DNA from: Thecamonas trahens ATCC 50062
Taxonomy: Eukaryota > Apusozoa > Apusomonadida > Apusomonadidae
NCBI RefSeq assembly: GCF_000142905.1
Contig: NW_013657645.1
Span: forward strand, 119,713 to 183,712
Length of the DNA stretch: 64,000 bases
Direction of reading: 5' to 3'
Numbering within the stretch: position 1 is the stretch's first letter; the number at the start of each line of letters is the position of its first letter. The position numbers and the translations under genes were made by a program. Of this stretch, positions 40,001 through 49,987 are shown piece after piece. Under the pieces are notes generated by a model. The model searched no databases and was not told the DNA's origin. It saw only the letters and a list, made by a program, of their open reading frames with translations.

Positions 40001-42841
40001 GCGAGAGCACCTTGGCTGCGCCGCGCATCCCCCGCTTGCCACGGACCCGGCCTCCTTGGCCGGAGGTGGCCTCAGCAAGGAAGAGCGAGCCGGTCAGCGC
40101 CTCGTTGCTCGTGCCCTCATCCATGCTGCGGATGCCCTCGGCATGCTCCTTGAGCTTCATCTCGAGCTCAAAAGGAATCGAGCCGTCTGGATCAACAAGC
40201 TCGGCAAAGTCGGCTTGGTAGTCGGGGAAGAACTCGGCAAACTCGGCTTCCTGCTCCTCCTTCTCCTTCTCGGCCGTCGCGTCCCACGACTTGGTCACTG
40301 TGCGGAAGGCGGCGGCAGCCTCGGCCTCACGCGCCCGCCGCGCCCCGTCGGCCTCGAACCACGCCTCCATAAAGGCGTCAAAGAGCGACGAGACAAGCGC
40401 GAGCTCAAACTTGGTCAGCTTGCCTGGATCGTTGTCGCACTCTGTCGCCAGGTGGACAAGCGTGTAGCCCATCATCAGCCGGAGGAGTGCAAATCGGACC
40501 GCCAGCGAGGCCTTCACCTGCTTATGGGTCATCAGCTTCACCACGCACTGCACGTTGGCGGGAAAGCCAAAGGCAGGGCCCGACGGGACCTGCACCAGCG
40601 ACGCCACCGCACCCGAGACTGCGAGGCTGCCGGCCTGCAGCACACCGTCGGCCGCGCATCCGGTCAGGATCTCCAACCCAAAGGCGGCCATCTTGAGCGC
40701 AGTCGTCAGCGGCGCCACAACATCACCGAGCTCGGTCTCAAACTTGCCTGTGAGGCGCGTGGTCACCGTAGTCACCTGCTCCCGCGCCAGGCTCGCCTTC
40801 TCCACAACTCCAGGCGACGGGCTGCCGCGCGCCACCGCCTCGGTCAGTTCAGCTTCAAGCGCCATGACAGCCTGCGGCTCAAGGACCGACGACATGAACC
40901 CGTCGAGCATCGAGTACAGCTCGGCAAAGCCTGGTCGGGCCGAAGTGCAGACTCCACCATCCGGTAGCGCCCGCATAAAGTCTGCCACCTGCTCCTGGAG
41001 CATAGCCATGACGCCAGCGCGGACGCCGGCGCGGACATGAGCAGACTCGGCCGCGGCGCTGGCTCCGGTATCTCCGCTCGTCCGGACCACCTCGCTCGAC
41101 ACATTGTCGGTAGCTGACTCGGCCTCCAGCGCCGCGAGCCACGACTTGGCCAGACGGAGCGCCTCCAGCGGCGCCGCTACCGGATCGATCGGCTGTGTCG
41201 GCGTAAGGAGATGCGCCCTCACAGCGCCAACCAGAAGGTGGGCCCGACCCTTGGCCGCCAGCGCACGGAACCGCGCTTCCAGCGACGCGGCTTCGTCGAG
41301 CGCCACATCGCTGTCGACAGCGTCGATCTTTGCCAGTGCCGCCTCGTGTGCCGCCAGGGCCTCGAACAACGGCTCGCCAAGCTCCGCCATGACCGCCACA
41401 AACCGCGGCTCGTGGACGCCAGACGCCACGGCCTCGGCAAGAAGTGCCCACTTGCCCTCGTCGAGAAGCGCCATCCACTCGCCAAGTGCAGCACCCGACG
41501 GGCGGAAGGCAAACAGGATCTGGGTGAGGAGGCCACGGAGGAGACCGCTGTCGGCGGCCAGTAGCATGTCGGCCGACTCGAGGACAGCCGACGATGACGC
41601 CGACAGGACCGCATCGAGCAGCGAGCCGACAAGCACGTACTTGGACGAAAGCTCTGCGAGCCGGATCTCGTCCCATGCACCAAGCGTTGAGAACGCTGCC
41701 CGCGTGGCAAACGCCGAGTACAGCTCAAGCGGAGCTACAAGGCCGGCCGGCTCGAGCAGGCCATCGAGTACTGAGCCCATGCACCGACCGAGAAGTTCGT
41801 ACGCTAGTGGGAGACCGGTCCGCTCCACTTCGGCAACAGGGAGCGACGGCAGTGCATCGAGGACCCAGTGCGCGAGCCGGAACACGACATGGACCTCCAC
41901 TGCGGCAGGGTCGTAGGCTTCGAGCTTGGCCCCGCCGTCCTTGGTCACAGCCTCGTTTCGCAGAGCATCAAGCACCGCCCGCGGCACGCTCTTCTTGCCG
42001 CCCGACGCCACAATAGCAGGCAAAGCGCCAGCGACCTCACATAGCAGCCGCATCTTGGCCGACGCCTGCGCGAGCGCCTTGAGTGCGCCGACAACAGAGT
42101 CGTCGCCGCCACCCACCGACTCGTTGTTTTGAGCCAGCAGCTCCTGCGAGGCCGCGCCCTTGGCCATCGAACTCACCACACCGGAGATCGAAGCCTCCAG
42201 CGCGTCCATCAGCGCGTCGCGGGTGGTGTCGTCGCTGGCCTCGGGTCCGATCCGCGCATCGGCCCAAAACGCAGCCGCAAGGCCGTCCACCAGAATCTCG
42301 AATCGCGGGCCGTCGATGATGCCCTCCGCGCTGGAAACAGTGGCATGCAGCGCGCGCGCGCGCTCCGAGACGAGACCCAGGCGGCGGAAGCCCTCAAAGT
42401 AGAGCACGTCGTCCGAGATGATGCCCTCGCCGCGGGCAACGCGATCAAGCGCGTCCATCGCGTCGCGGGTCGCCGCCGACCAAGCCGCAACCATGGCTTC
42501 GCTCCGCATGAGCGCCGAGAGCCAGCGCCAGCGCAGGAGAAAGGCTTGGCGGGTGGCAAAGTCCCAGTCAGCCGGAGACCGCACCTGGGCCAACAGGCCG
42601 AAGATCTGATGGAGTGAAACCGCGATACGCTCCACGCCTTCGTACGACTCGGCCGCCACGGCGCCCGAGCTCAGCAGAGTAATCAGGTCGTCCTCGGCGT
42701 GGCAGAGAAGCGGCGCAAGCCACCAAGTGTAAAGGCCCCACACGTGGGCGCCATCGACATCGCCCGATGCGACTCCGGCCGAGAGCTGGAGCAGCGACAT
42801 GGACGACGCCTCGAGCTCCCTAGCAGCAGCCGTACGATATC
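34083..42841 (-). CDS. MDN1: Midasin C-terminal half (AAA+ part lost at assembly break)
   Basis: Midasin (yeast Rea1) is the giant dynein-like ATPase that strips assembly factors from pre-60S ribosomes. A single frame of 2905 residues from 42800 is visible, and it stays open to the edge of a duplicated block at 42842. Full-length midasin is about 5000 residues, so the six AAA+ modules are missing. The visible part has the long helical linker (about residues 1-1900), then a Glu/Asp-rich flexible region (about 1925-2590) with repeated EEDD and DDGE. The C-terminal MIDAS/VWA domain (about 2690-2900) has the metal motif D-x-S-x-S (DDSESMS), GELGIVSFG and MFVVSDGVIPN. The domain ends in the family's LRDIAGLPDVVAGVLRQW. 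No intron or frame break interrupts 8.7 kb. The stop is 48 bp from that of the convergent SDR gene. Confidence 0.9.
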
Positions 42842-42969
42842 AGCAGGCAAAGCGCCAGCGACCTCACATAGCAGCCGCATCTTGGCCGACGCCTGCGCGA
42901 GCGCCTTGAGTGCGCCGACAACAGAGTCGTCGCCGCCACCCACCGACTCGTTGTTTTGAGCCAGCAGCT
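42842..42969. repeat. Exact 128-bp copy of 42015-42142 abutting a gap
   Basis: Bases 42842-42969 repeat 42015-42142 exactly as far as I can compare by eye, in the same orientation, and end at the first N of the gap. The copied segment is midasin coding sequence (encoding NNESVGGGDDSVVGALKALA on the minus strand). The junction introduces a stop in the midasin frame. This is more like a mis-joined contig end than a real tandem duplication. Confidence 0.9.
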
Positions 42970-43069
42970 NNNNNNNNNNNNNNNNNNNNNNNNNNNNNNN
43001 NNNNNNNNNNNNNNNNNNNNNNNNNNNNNNNNNNNNNNNNNNNNNNNNNNNNNNNNNNNNNNNNNNNNN
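42970..43069. other. Assembly gap (100 N)
   Basis: Exactly 100 N. On the left is the duplicated midasin fragment. On the right is sequence of clearly lower GC and different codon character. The two sides need not be adjacent in the genome. Confidence 0.9.
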
Positions 43070-43299
43070 TCCTCCCACCAGGAGTGGCGAGAGACGTTCT
43101 GCATGACGAAATAAAGCAGCCTGATTAGAGTGGTTAGTCTAAAAAGTCCCCATATAGTTCCCCAAAATAACACTGCTACCACCGGAGGCCACGCGTCGCA
43201 AGAAGCACTCTCCGAGCACTCAGGAATTTCGTCGGGGCCGTTCTTTTCAACCCACGGACGATGAAGTGAGAGGGCCAAGTACATGACCCAAACCAGCAT
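43070..43299 (-). CDS. Fragment of a possible membrane protein, atypical composition
   Basis: On the minus strand a frame from 43299 reads MLVWVMYLALSLHRPW, a polar loop with three Cys, then a hydrophobic segment (VVAVLFWGTIWGLFRL) and LIRLLYFVMQNV before the gap. That gives one or two membrane helices. Codons such as TTA, CTA, ATA and AGA, almost absent from neighbouring genes, are common, and the block is visibly richer in A and T. It may be an exon of an unrelated gene, a contaminating contig end or chance. I do not recognise a family, and it does not fit as the missing end of the RAMP4-like gene to its right. Confidence 0.25.
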
Positions 43300-43370
43300 C
43301 CCTCCGGCCAGAACACTTGAACAGCTTACCGCCTAATGAATCACATGGGGGTGGAAAAGGGGGCCTGGGA

Positions 43371-43395
43371 GGGGGGGGGGGGGGGGGGGGGGGGG
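43371..43395. repeat. Run of 25 G
   Basis: An uninterrupted G tract on the plus strand, flanked by further G-rich sequence. Its true length is unreliable in any assembly. It separates the atypical block from the RAMP4-like exon. Confidence 0.8.
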
Positions 43396-43592
43396 TTCCG
43401 GGGGTGCCGAGCAGGGGGGGGTGGAGAGACAGAGCCAAAAAATGACTCAAACGGGACAGCAGCCGTCAGGGGACGTTGACCAGCATGGCAGGGATTACGA
43501 AGGAATCAAAGTGGGAGGAGATATGGAAGAGAGAGAGAGAGAGAGAGGAAGAGGAGGAGGAGGAGGAGATGGTTCTTCTTCATGGGGCTTAC

Positions 43593-43688
43593 CTTCTTCT
43601 GCTTCACCTGCCCACGCTTGGTCACATTGCTGCTGTACTTCTCCGACTTCTTCTTGCGCAACAGGTTCGAGTTGGCCTGCATGACCAT
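43593..43688 (-). CDS. RAMP4/SERP1-like exon (ER stress-associated tail-anchored protein, partial)
   Basis: A 32-codon exon whose segment KSEKYSSNVTKRGQV matches the conserved NEKHSKNITQRGNV line of RAMP4/SERP1 (yeast Ysy6). RAMP4 is a small Sec61-associated tail-anchored protein of the ER. It ends in KQKK at a good donor (GTAAGC at 43592). Two starts are possible: the ATG at 43688 (MVMQANSN), or an ATG at 43776 spliced (GTATGT to CATGCAG) to GCC at 43676, giving MANSNLLRKKK. The second exon should encode the tail anchor, but I find no convincing hydrophobic continuation before the gap, so the gene is either broken by the assembly or uses an acceptor I cannot identify. Confidence is limited by the short match. 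Confidence 0.5.
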
Positions 43689-43776
43689 GACGGGGGGGAG
43701 GGGGGAGGGTGAGTATGTGTATATATAGAGCGAGAGAGAGGGGGGGGGAGCGGGGAGTGGGGGGGCGACATACCAT

Positions 43777-44111
43777 GGTGGTTGAATGAGTTGGGTGTGG
43801 GTGGGTGTGGGTGTGGGTGTGGGGGGAGGGAGGGTGGGTGGGGGGAGGGCTGGCTTGGGTGCTCGGTCGGTCTTTTGGTGGGATCGGTGCGACCTGGAGT
43901 CGGGTGGTCGGTCAAGGGTGGAGGTGGTGAGGAGGGAGATGGGGGAGAAGGGGAGGGAGAGGGGAGGGGGGAGGGGGAGGATTGATTTACAGGTTGTTGT
44001 AGTGTCTTGGGATAAGATGTTGGTCGGCTGAAAGTAGAGCCGTGCAGCTCGGGATGCAGATGATGGCTTGATGCCAGTTACACTAGACCGCGTTGATCAA
44101 GATCGGGCGGG
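43777..44111. other. G-rich simple sequence, no gene
   Basis: About 335 bp of GGGTGT, GGGGAG and related simple repeats between the RAMP4-like leader and the MEA1-like stop. It would hold the promoter of the former (minus strand) and the 3' UTR of the latter. No frame or RNA is supported. Confidence 0.4.
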
Positions 44112-44738
44112 TCAGGTCGACGGATCGGCAGCAGCATGGTCTGGCGTCGCTGTGTCGTCGTCGGTAGGGAGTCCAAGCTGTGCAAGGAGCGGATGGAGCC
44201 AGACTTCGTCAGGAAGCTTGGCCCAAGCCGGCATGCGCGAGGTGTCGACCGGCACGGTGGCCATAAAGGCTTTGATCTCGGCCACAACTTTGGGATCCAT
44301 CCTCTCCACCTCGGGCACAGGAGGAAAAGAGGCCTCAAACGCCCCGTCCACCACCTCGGTAGCCGGTAAGTCCCATCCAGTGGGTCCGCCGACGCTGCCA
44401 CCAACGTCGCCCCCGTTCATCGCCGCCTCATCGCCATCTGATCCAGACCAGCTGCCGTCATCTCCGTCCAGCGCAGCATACCCCGCATACCTCATCGCAT
44501 CATCGCCATCATCGCCATCATCTCCATTACCAGACTCGCTTCCATGGCCAGACTCGCCTCCCACGAACACCTCGTCCGCGGCATCACCTCCAGCGCCACC
44601 TGCCGCCACCGCCACCCGTGCCCCTGCCAGCACCGCCACCGCCTCGTCCTCACCCATAATCTCGCCGCCTCGACCGGCCACCTCGGCGTCGACGTCAACT
44701 AGCCTCCGCCCGCCCTCGGCATGCTCCTCCTCGCTCAT
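44112..44738 (-). CDS. MEA1: MEA1-like protein
   Basis: A 208-residue, intronless acidic protein. The C-terminal 60 residues, from ERMDPKVVAEIKAFMATV through RMPAWAKLPDEVWLHPLLA, match the conserved end of male-enhanced antigen 1: Met-Asp-Pro, a helix ending in a Met-Ala pair, Pro-x-Trp-Ala and a final Trp. The central YAALDGDDG echoes the short upstream MEA1 motif. The N-terminal 120 residues are Gly/Asp/Glu/Ser-rich and disordered, as in the animal protein. MEA1 has no firmly established molecular function, and the old name comes from mouse testis expression. The ATG at 44738 is the first in the frame. This assignment is from recalled family sequence and should be tested by profile search. 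Confidence 0.65.
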   Translation of the reverse strand: MSEEEHAEGGRRLVDVDAEVAGRGGEIMGEDEAVAVLAGARVAVAAGGAGGDAADEVFVGGESGHGSESGNGDDGDDGDDAMRYAGYAALDGDDGSWSGSDGDEAAMNGGDVGGSVGGPTGWDLPATEVVDGAFEASFPPVPEVERMDPKVVAEIKAFMATVPVDTSRMPAWAKLPDEVWLHPLLAQLGLPTDDDTATPDHAAADPST

Positions 44739-45452
44739 GCGGGCCTTGGATGCAGAGCCAGGTGTTGCTGCTCACGCCGCCCGACGCACTCCGAGTCACC
44801 TCGCTGCGCTGGGGCAACTCGGTCGCCGCGGCAAGCATAGCCACGGCTGCATCCTAGCGCTTCACCGACAAAGGCACGAAGATGCTTTCAGTGGCCCAAA
44901 GCGATGGCGATGGCCTGCATGCGACCCGAGTCCAGCTCAACAAGCCCGGACCGATCCGGGCTTCAACAGCCGGGCCCTCGGCTGAGCTGAGCCGCGAGAT
45001 CTCGCCTACTACAACCATAACCGCGCCGATCTCCCACACCACCTATGGCTACACCTCCTTTTCAGGCTGCGTCTTCACGATAGCGCCAGCTTGGCTACAG
45101 CCCGTCGCATCCGTCGTTGTCCATCGACAGCAGATCAAAGGAAGAGGCTGGGCCGACGATGGAGACGGCTTGGCCTCCTGCCAAAGCCATCACATACCTT
45201 GCATTCCCATTGTCGGTGATGACGATGGTACTCAATACGCTTCACTCATTACTTGTTGCGCGTCAAGATGATGACGATGAACGAGGTAAAGGCAAAGAGC
45301 CAGCACACGGCACGGCACACGGCAAGTTGAGCGTTTATTGATGCCATTCATTGCATGTGGATGAAAAGATGGTTGGAGGAAGAGCATAACCTCTCTCTCT
45401 CGCCAGAGCCTTTGTTTCGTGGCACCAGTTGCTGAACAGGCACACGGTTACC
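44739..45452. other. Long intergenic region, no gene seen
   Basis: About 715 bp between the MEA1-like gene (minus) and Miro (plus), so it carries two divergent promoters. Short open frames exist on both strands but have poor codon character and no recognisable similarity. Composition is more even than the neighbouring coding DNA. I see no tRNA or snoRNA signature. Confidence 0.4.
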
Positions 45453-48109
45453 ATGAAGTCCGAGGTCCGCATTGTTCTTGTGGGCGACTGTACGTAGAAT
45501 GGTGTCCCCTCCCCTCCCTCCCCTCCTCCTTTCCATATGGTGTTATATGTTATCGCTGGTTTGTATCCCCCTCCTCCCCCCCCTCCCCCCCTCTCTGTTC
45601 GTGGTGGTGGTCATGGCTGTCACCGGTGGACGCGACATGCTGTGAAGCGTCAGTTGGTGGCCACTACCCCCTCCCGCCCCCACGCACACGCCTTCCATCG
45701 CCATTCTCTCCCCACATCCAGACACACTATAAGAACCACACACACATAATCATATACGTATTCTCTACACAACCATATCACTCTCGTCACACTCACCCTC
45801 TGCTCCCTCCATACTCCGGTGGTTCCCCCCCTTACCCCACTCCCCCCCCCTCACCCCACTCCCCCGTCTCCCCGCCTCCTCCCCCTCCCCTCTCGGTGTT
45901 CTTCTGGTTGTCGAATCGAATAATGGGCAAACAGCTGGAGTCGGCAAGTCCTCCTTGCTCGCCACACTGCTGACAAACTCGTTCCAGGTAAGCATCATGG
46001 GCTCTCTGCCTCTCTCTCCCGTATCTCCCATGTTGCGCCCCCCCCCCCCCACCCTCCTCCCGCTACCCTTCCCCAACTGACTGCGTATCGTCCATCACAT
46101 CACCACAACTCACACATGCATATCCTTCTTCTTTGCGCACAGACCGAGGTACCAAAGGTGGTAACGCGACTGGTGGTCAAGCCCGGGACGATCAAGAAGG
46201 TCCCGTTCACGACGTACATTGTGGACACTTCGCCGGATCCGACGGATCGGGTCGTGCTGCAGCAAGAGGTCCGTGCTGCGGATGCGGTGTGTCTGGTGTA
46301 TGCAGTCGACTCGCCACAGGGCGCCCAGGAGGAGCGTATGGAGTACTGGCTCGATGTGGTGCGGTCGCTGAATCCGGCTGTCCCGGTGGTGCTGGTGGGC
46401 AACAAGGTGGATCTCCGGCCTGAGGGCTCGCTCGCGGCGCGCAACCTCAAGCTCGAGCTCCGCCCCCTGATGAACCGACACAAGAACGTAGAGATGGTGG
46501 TCGAGTGTTCGGCCAAGCGGCAGCTGAACGTGCAGGAGGTCTTTTACTTGCACACAAGGCCGTTCTCCACCCGCTCTCGGTCATCTTCGACTCGGACGCG
46601 TACGACCTGACGCCGCCGGCGCTCCGTGCGCTCACCCGCATCTTCCGGCTCATCGACTCGAACCGCGATGGTATCCTGTCCGACGCGGACGTGCAGGCCT
46701 TCCAGGCCAAAGTCTTTGGCCGCGAGCTCACGAGCGACAAGCTGGCCGAGATGAAGGCGACCATTGCCGAGACGCTGCCGCACGGCCTCGACAACGCCAC
46801 GGGCGGCATCACCCTGCAGGGCTTCCTCTTCATCCAAGTCCACTTTATCCAGCGCGGCAAGGTCGAGCTCCCGTGGACCGTCCTGCGGGCCTTTGGCTAC
46901 TCGGACACGCTGGTGCTCTCGGCGCAGATGCTCGCGCCCATCGCTTTTGACTCCGGCACGTGGGCCGGCATCAAGGCCACCAAGCAGGCGGCGCCGACGC
47001 CGGGCGACGGCCCGAAGCCGCTCAAGGCGCTACCGGCCGGGCCTAATGCCACGCCGGGTGCCCAGTACGTGTGCCAGCTGTCCGAGCGCGGCGAGGCGGC
47101 GCTCCGTCACCTCTTCTCCCTTTACGACAAGAACAGCGACGGCGTGCTCACCGCCGCTGAGCTCGACGCGCTCTTTGAGACTGCACCGGACTCGCCGTTC
47201 AACTCGCCGGCGCTGCCGGAGCTGTACCATGCGGTGCCGGCCTCGGACGTCGGCGACGTGGCCTGGCCCGACTTTCTGGGCGCCATGCACCTGCTGCTGC
47301 TGCTCAAGCCGGCCGCCGCTGTCAAGTACCTGGTGTACCTGGGCATGGAGCCCGGGTCGCTGCTGAGCGCAGGCACAGACTCGCTGCTCGAGGCTGTGCC
47401 TGCAGACGACACCGCCGCCCGCCGAGTCCTTCTGGTCCCCGTCGTCGGCGCTTCCGGCGCAGGCAAGTCGGCCACCCTCTCGGCCGTGCTCAAGACCTCG
47501 GCCTCGGCCCCGGCCCGAGGCGCCGCAGAGGACGGCGCCCGCCGCGCGTCGCGCCGCAACGCCCTCGCTCTGCTCAAGGCGCCCGACTCGGACGCCTCGC
47601 TCTACGTCGCCCTCGCCAAGGTCGACGCCGCAGAGGCCGCAGAGCTCCTTGCACCCGACGCCCCGCTCGTCGCACGCGCCACCGTCGGCCTCGTCGTCTT
47701 TGATCCGTCGGCTGTTGCCTCGTTCGAAGCCGCCGTCGCCCATCAAGAGCGCCTCGCCGAGCACGGCATGCCCTCGCTCATGGTCGCCACCCGCGCAGAC
47801 ACCGTCCGCCTCGACCCGGCCCATCCCGTCCACGCCTACCTCGCCTCCCAGGACCTGCCCGACGCCATCCAGGTTTCCGCCACCGCTGGTACCAACTTTG
47901 AGACGCTGCTCGGCGGCCTGACCCAGCTCGCAGCTTCGCCCGAGCTCGGCCTCCCGGCCTCGCACCGCGCCGCCGCCGCCAAGGGCAAGATCGCTGTCCG
48001 CTCGCCGGGCGCTGCCGCCGCCCTCGGTTGGGGCGCCGTCGTCGTCGGTGGCGTTGTCGCCGCTGCCGCCGCCACCGCCGCCGCCATGTTCTGGCGTCGT
48101 CGTCGCTAA
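45453..48109 (+). CDS. Miro (RHOT) mitochondrial Rho GTPase (one frame break)
   Basis: Outer-membrane GTPase that links mitochondria to motors and ER contacts. Three exons, 45453-45489, 45935-45987 and 46143-48109, about 685 residues. Splicing rebuilds the first P-loop, GDSGVGKSSLLATLL, across exons 1 and 2 (donors GTACGT and GTAAGC, acceptors ending ACAG). This proves the tiny exons. The first GTPase continues EVPKVVTRLVV, then VGNKVDL and ECSAK. One base is missing near 46542-46550; restoring it gives EVFY followed by AHKAVLHPLSVIFD, the family line. Two EF-hands follow (DSNRDGILSD and DKNSDGVLTA loops) with their helical partners. The second GTPase has P-loop GASGAGKSAT. The C terminus is a tail anchor (GAVVVGGVVAAAAATAAAMF) ending RRRR. 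The second GTPase lacks a clear NKxD (it reads ATRADTV). Confidence 0.92.
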
Positions 48110-48147
48110 CACAATGAACGCCTTTGTGCTTGTTACTCCCATGCTCC

Positions 48148-49166
48148 TTACAGCTGCAGCCGCGGAATGAGTGCCGACGCCAACGCCTCGTATTTGAGCA
48201 CGCCCGGTAGCGTGTCGGCCCGGGTTGGCCCGATGTTGACCAGGCCGATCGGCCTCCTGCGCTGCGCGACCCGCCGCGCAAGACGGAGCGCCGAAAACGT
48301 GCTCAGTGTCGAGCCAACAACCAGCAGCGCGTCTGCAGACTCGGCCAGCTCGATCGAACGCTCGGCAACTGGCTTGTCGAGAAAGCCACCGAAAAGACCA
48401 CCGACGGCTTGCGCGCCGCCGCCTCGTTGCTTGCGCCGCAGCTCGGGCACGGCGGGACGGCAAACGAGTCGTAGCCGAGATCGCCGGCCGCAAGCTCGGT
48501 ATCGCCGTCCGGCCGTTGCTCCCGCTCGGCAGCCTCCTTCTTTCGCAGCATCTTCAGCTCGCGGTTAGCCTCGGCGTCGCCAGGCGCGCTCCGCGCAGCC
48601 TGGTCGGCCTCCAGTGCCGCCCACGCCGGGTTCGCCGCCCGCACAGCATCCTGGAACGCCTCACGCGGCTCACGTGCGCCACATCCGAGGCACTCGACCT
48701 CTCGCAAATGGCCGTGCAGCTCCAGCAGGGCCTCGGGCGGCGAGCCAGCTTGCAGATGTAGCGAGTCGACGTTCTGAGTGACGATCTGCACGTTGGCGCC
48801 GACCTTGTTCTGCTGCCAGGCCGCCAGTGCGGCGTGAATCGCGTTGGGCTCTGCTGCCTGAAAGGCGGCATAGCCCATGAACGACCGCGCCCAGTAGCGG
48901 ACCCGTGTCGCCGGCTCCTCCAGAAACTCCTTGTATTGGATCGGGTTGTACTCACCGGAGCGATGCGGCGAACGGTAGTCGGGCACGCCCGAGTCGGTCG
49001 AGCAGCCGGCGCCGGTGATGACCAACAGCCGACCTCCGCCACGCCCTGCAGCGAGCACCTTCTCCTGGACCTCCTCCGCCGCAGCAGCCACCGCCACGTT
49101 GCCTCGAATCACCGCATGCTCTTCCCCAGGTGCCACAGACCGCAGCCGTCCCGTGCCTGTCGTCAT
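48148..49166 (-). CDS. SIRT4: Class II sirtuin, SIRT4-like (one frame break)
   Basis: NAD-dependent lysine deacylase, probably mitochondrial, about 339 residues with one base restored. Motifs are the NAD loop TGAGCSTDSGVPDYRS, the SIRT4-type RVRYWARSFMGYAAFQ, VTQNVDSLH, and the catalytic His in ELHGHL. Two zinc Cys pairs follow (CLGCG and CPSCG), with a long charged insert between them. Then KPSVVF-, and after the frame change GGFLDKPVAERS, ADALLVVGSTLS and LVNIGPTRAD. GPTR-x-D is a class II signature. The break is at an A4 run (48392-48395, plus strand); one more base gives PSVVFFGGFLDK, where FFG is invariant in the family. The ATG at 49166 (MTTGTGRLR) follows a stretch that could be a presequence if translation began at 49268 instead. 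The stop is 38 bp from Miro's. Confidence 0.87.
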
Positions 49167-49248
49167 CCGCCGTCCTCCGCTCGCCGCCCTCGCCGCCCTC
49201 GGCCAGCCGCTACCCGATACTCCTCGCGCTCCCGCTCGACCCGATCCA

Positions 49249-49760
49249 TCACCGCCCATCACCGCCATTTGCGCCCATACACCTCGCGGTGAGCACATCA
49301 CAACACTTCCACCTGCAGAACGGGCAATCGCTGCTGTCGTCCGCGCCCACATGTGGTCGATCGCACCGGGCAGAGTCGAGTGGGTACGGACGCGGCATGG
49401 AGGCGTGGCGGGATGGCACGAGCAGGTGTCGATGCAGATCAGCGGAGATACTGTTCCGATTGGCGCAGAACTTGGCTACCATCTCCTGCAGAGTACGTTG
49501 AACACACGTGCGTCGTTTGGCCTTGTACAGCTCAGTCACGTCGGGCGCGCATTAGCCCTTAGCAATACGGTCGTTTGGACGCGTTGTCGCGTCCCCCACT
49601 CGGGGAGCTTGGTCGAGAGCTTGGAGTTGTCCGTGGCGATGAACGAGGCGACGATGTCGGCAATCGAGACCCTTCTGGGCTTGGGCTCGTCATCGCGGGC
49701 GACGACGACCAGGTAGGTGGCCAGCGAGACACATGCGAGCTCGCATTGCCGATTGCTTTC
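49249..49760 (-). CDS. Possible gene, unknown product (one frame break)
   Basis: Minus-strand sequence from about 49760 to 49550 has strongly gene-like codon use (GCC, CTC, TCG, AAG) and encodes VSLATYLVVVARDDEPKP then SIADIVASFIATDNSKLSTK and LPEWGTRQRVQTTVLL. It stops at TGA near 49538. The next frame continues VTELYKAKRRTCVQRTLQEM and AKFCANRNSISADLH to a stop at 49249. One extra base at the G3 run 49543-49545 (plus strand) joins them as ARPDVTELYKAK. No ATG is evident at the 5' end, so an exon may be missing upstream. The C-terminal 30 residues are Cys-rich (CPFCRWKCC) and may not be real. I do not recognise the family. It lies head-to-tail with the sirtuin, 82 bp upstream. Confidence 0.35.
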
Positions 49761-49987
49761 TGTTGTGGCCCACCAGTGGCCACAGCAGCCATTAACACAT
49801 TGTGCTACTCTTTAACCGCGATGGATGGACGTTGCGACGTCTGCGGAGCGTCGCGGAGCGCGGCTTGCGCGATGGACAAATGAGTCCATTCCGAACCGCA
49901 AAGGATGAGGCACGATGTGGGGAGAGGGGGGGGGGGGGGGGGTGCGCGGCCTCATCAAAATCACTCTGCTCTACGGCGAGTTATCGC

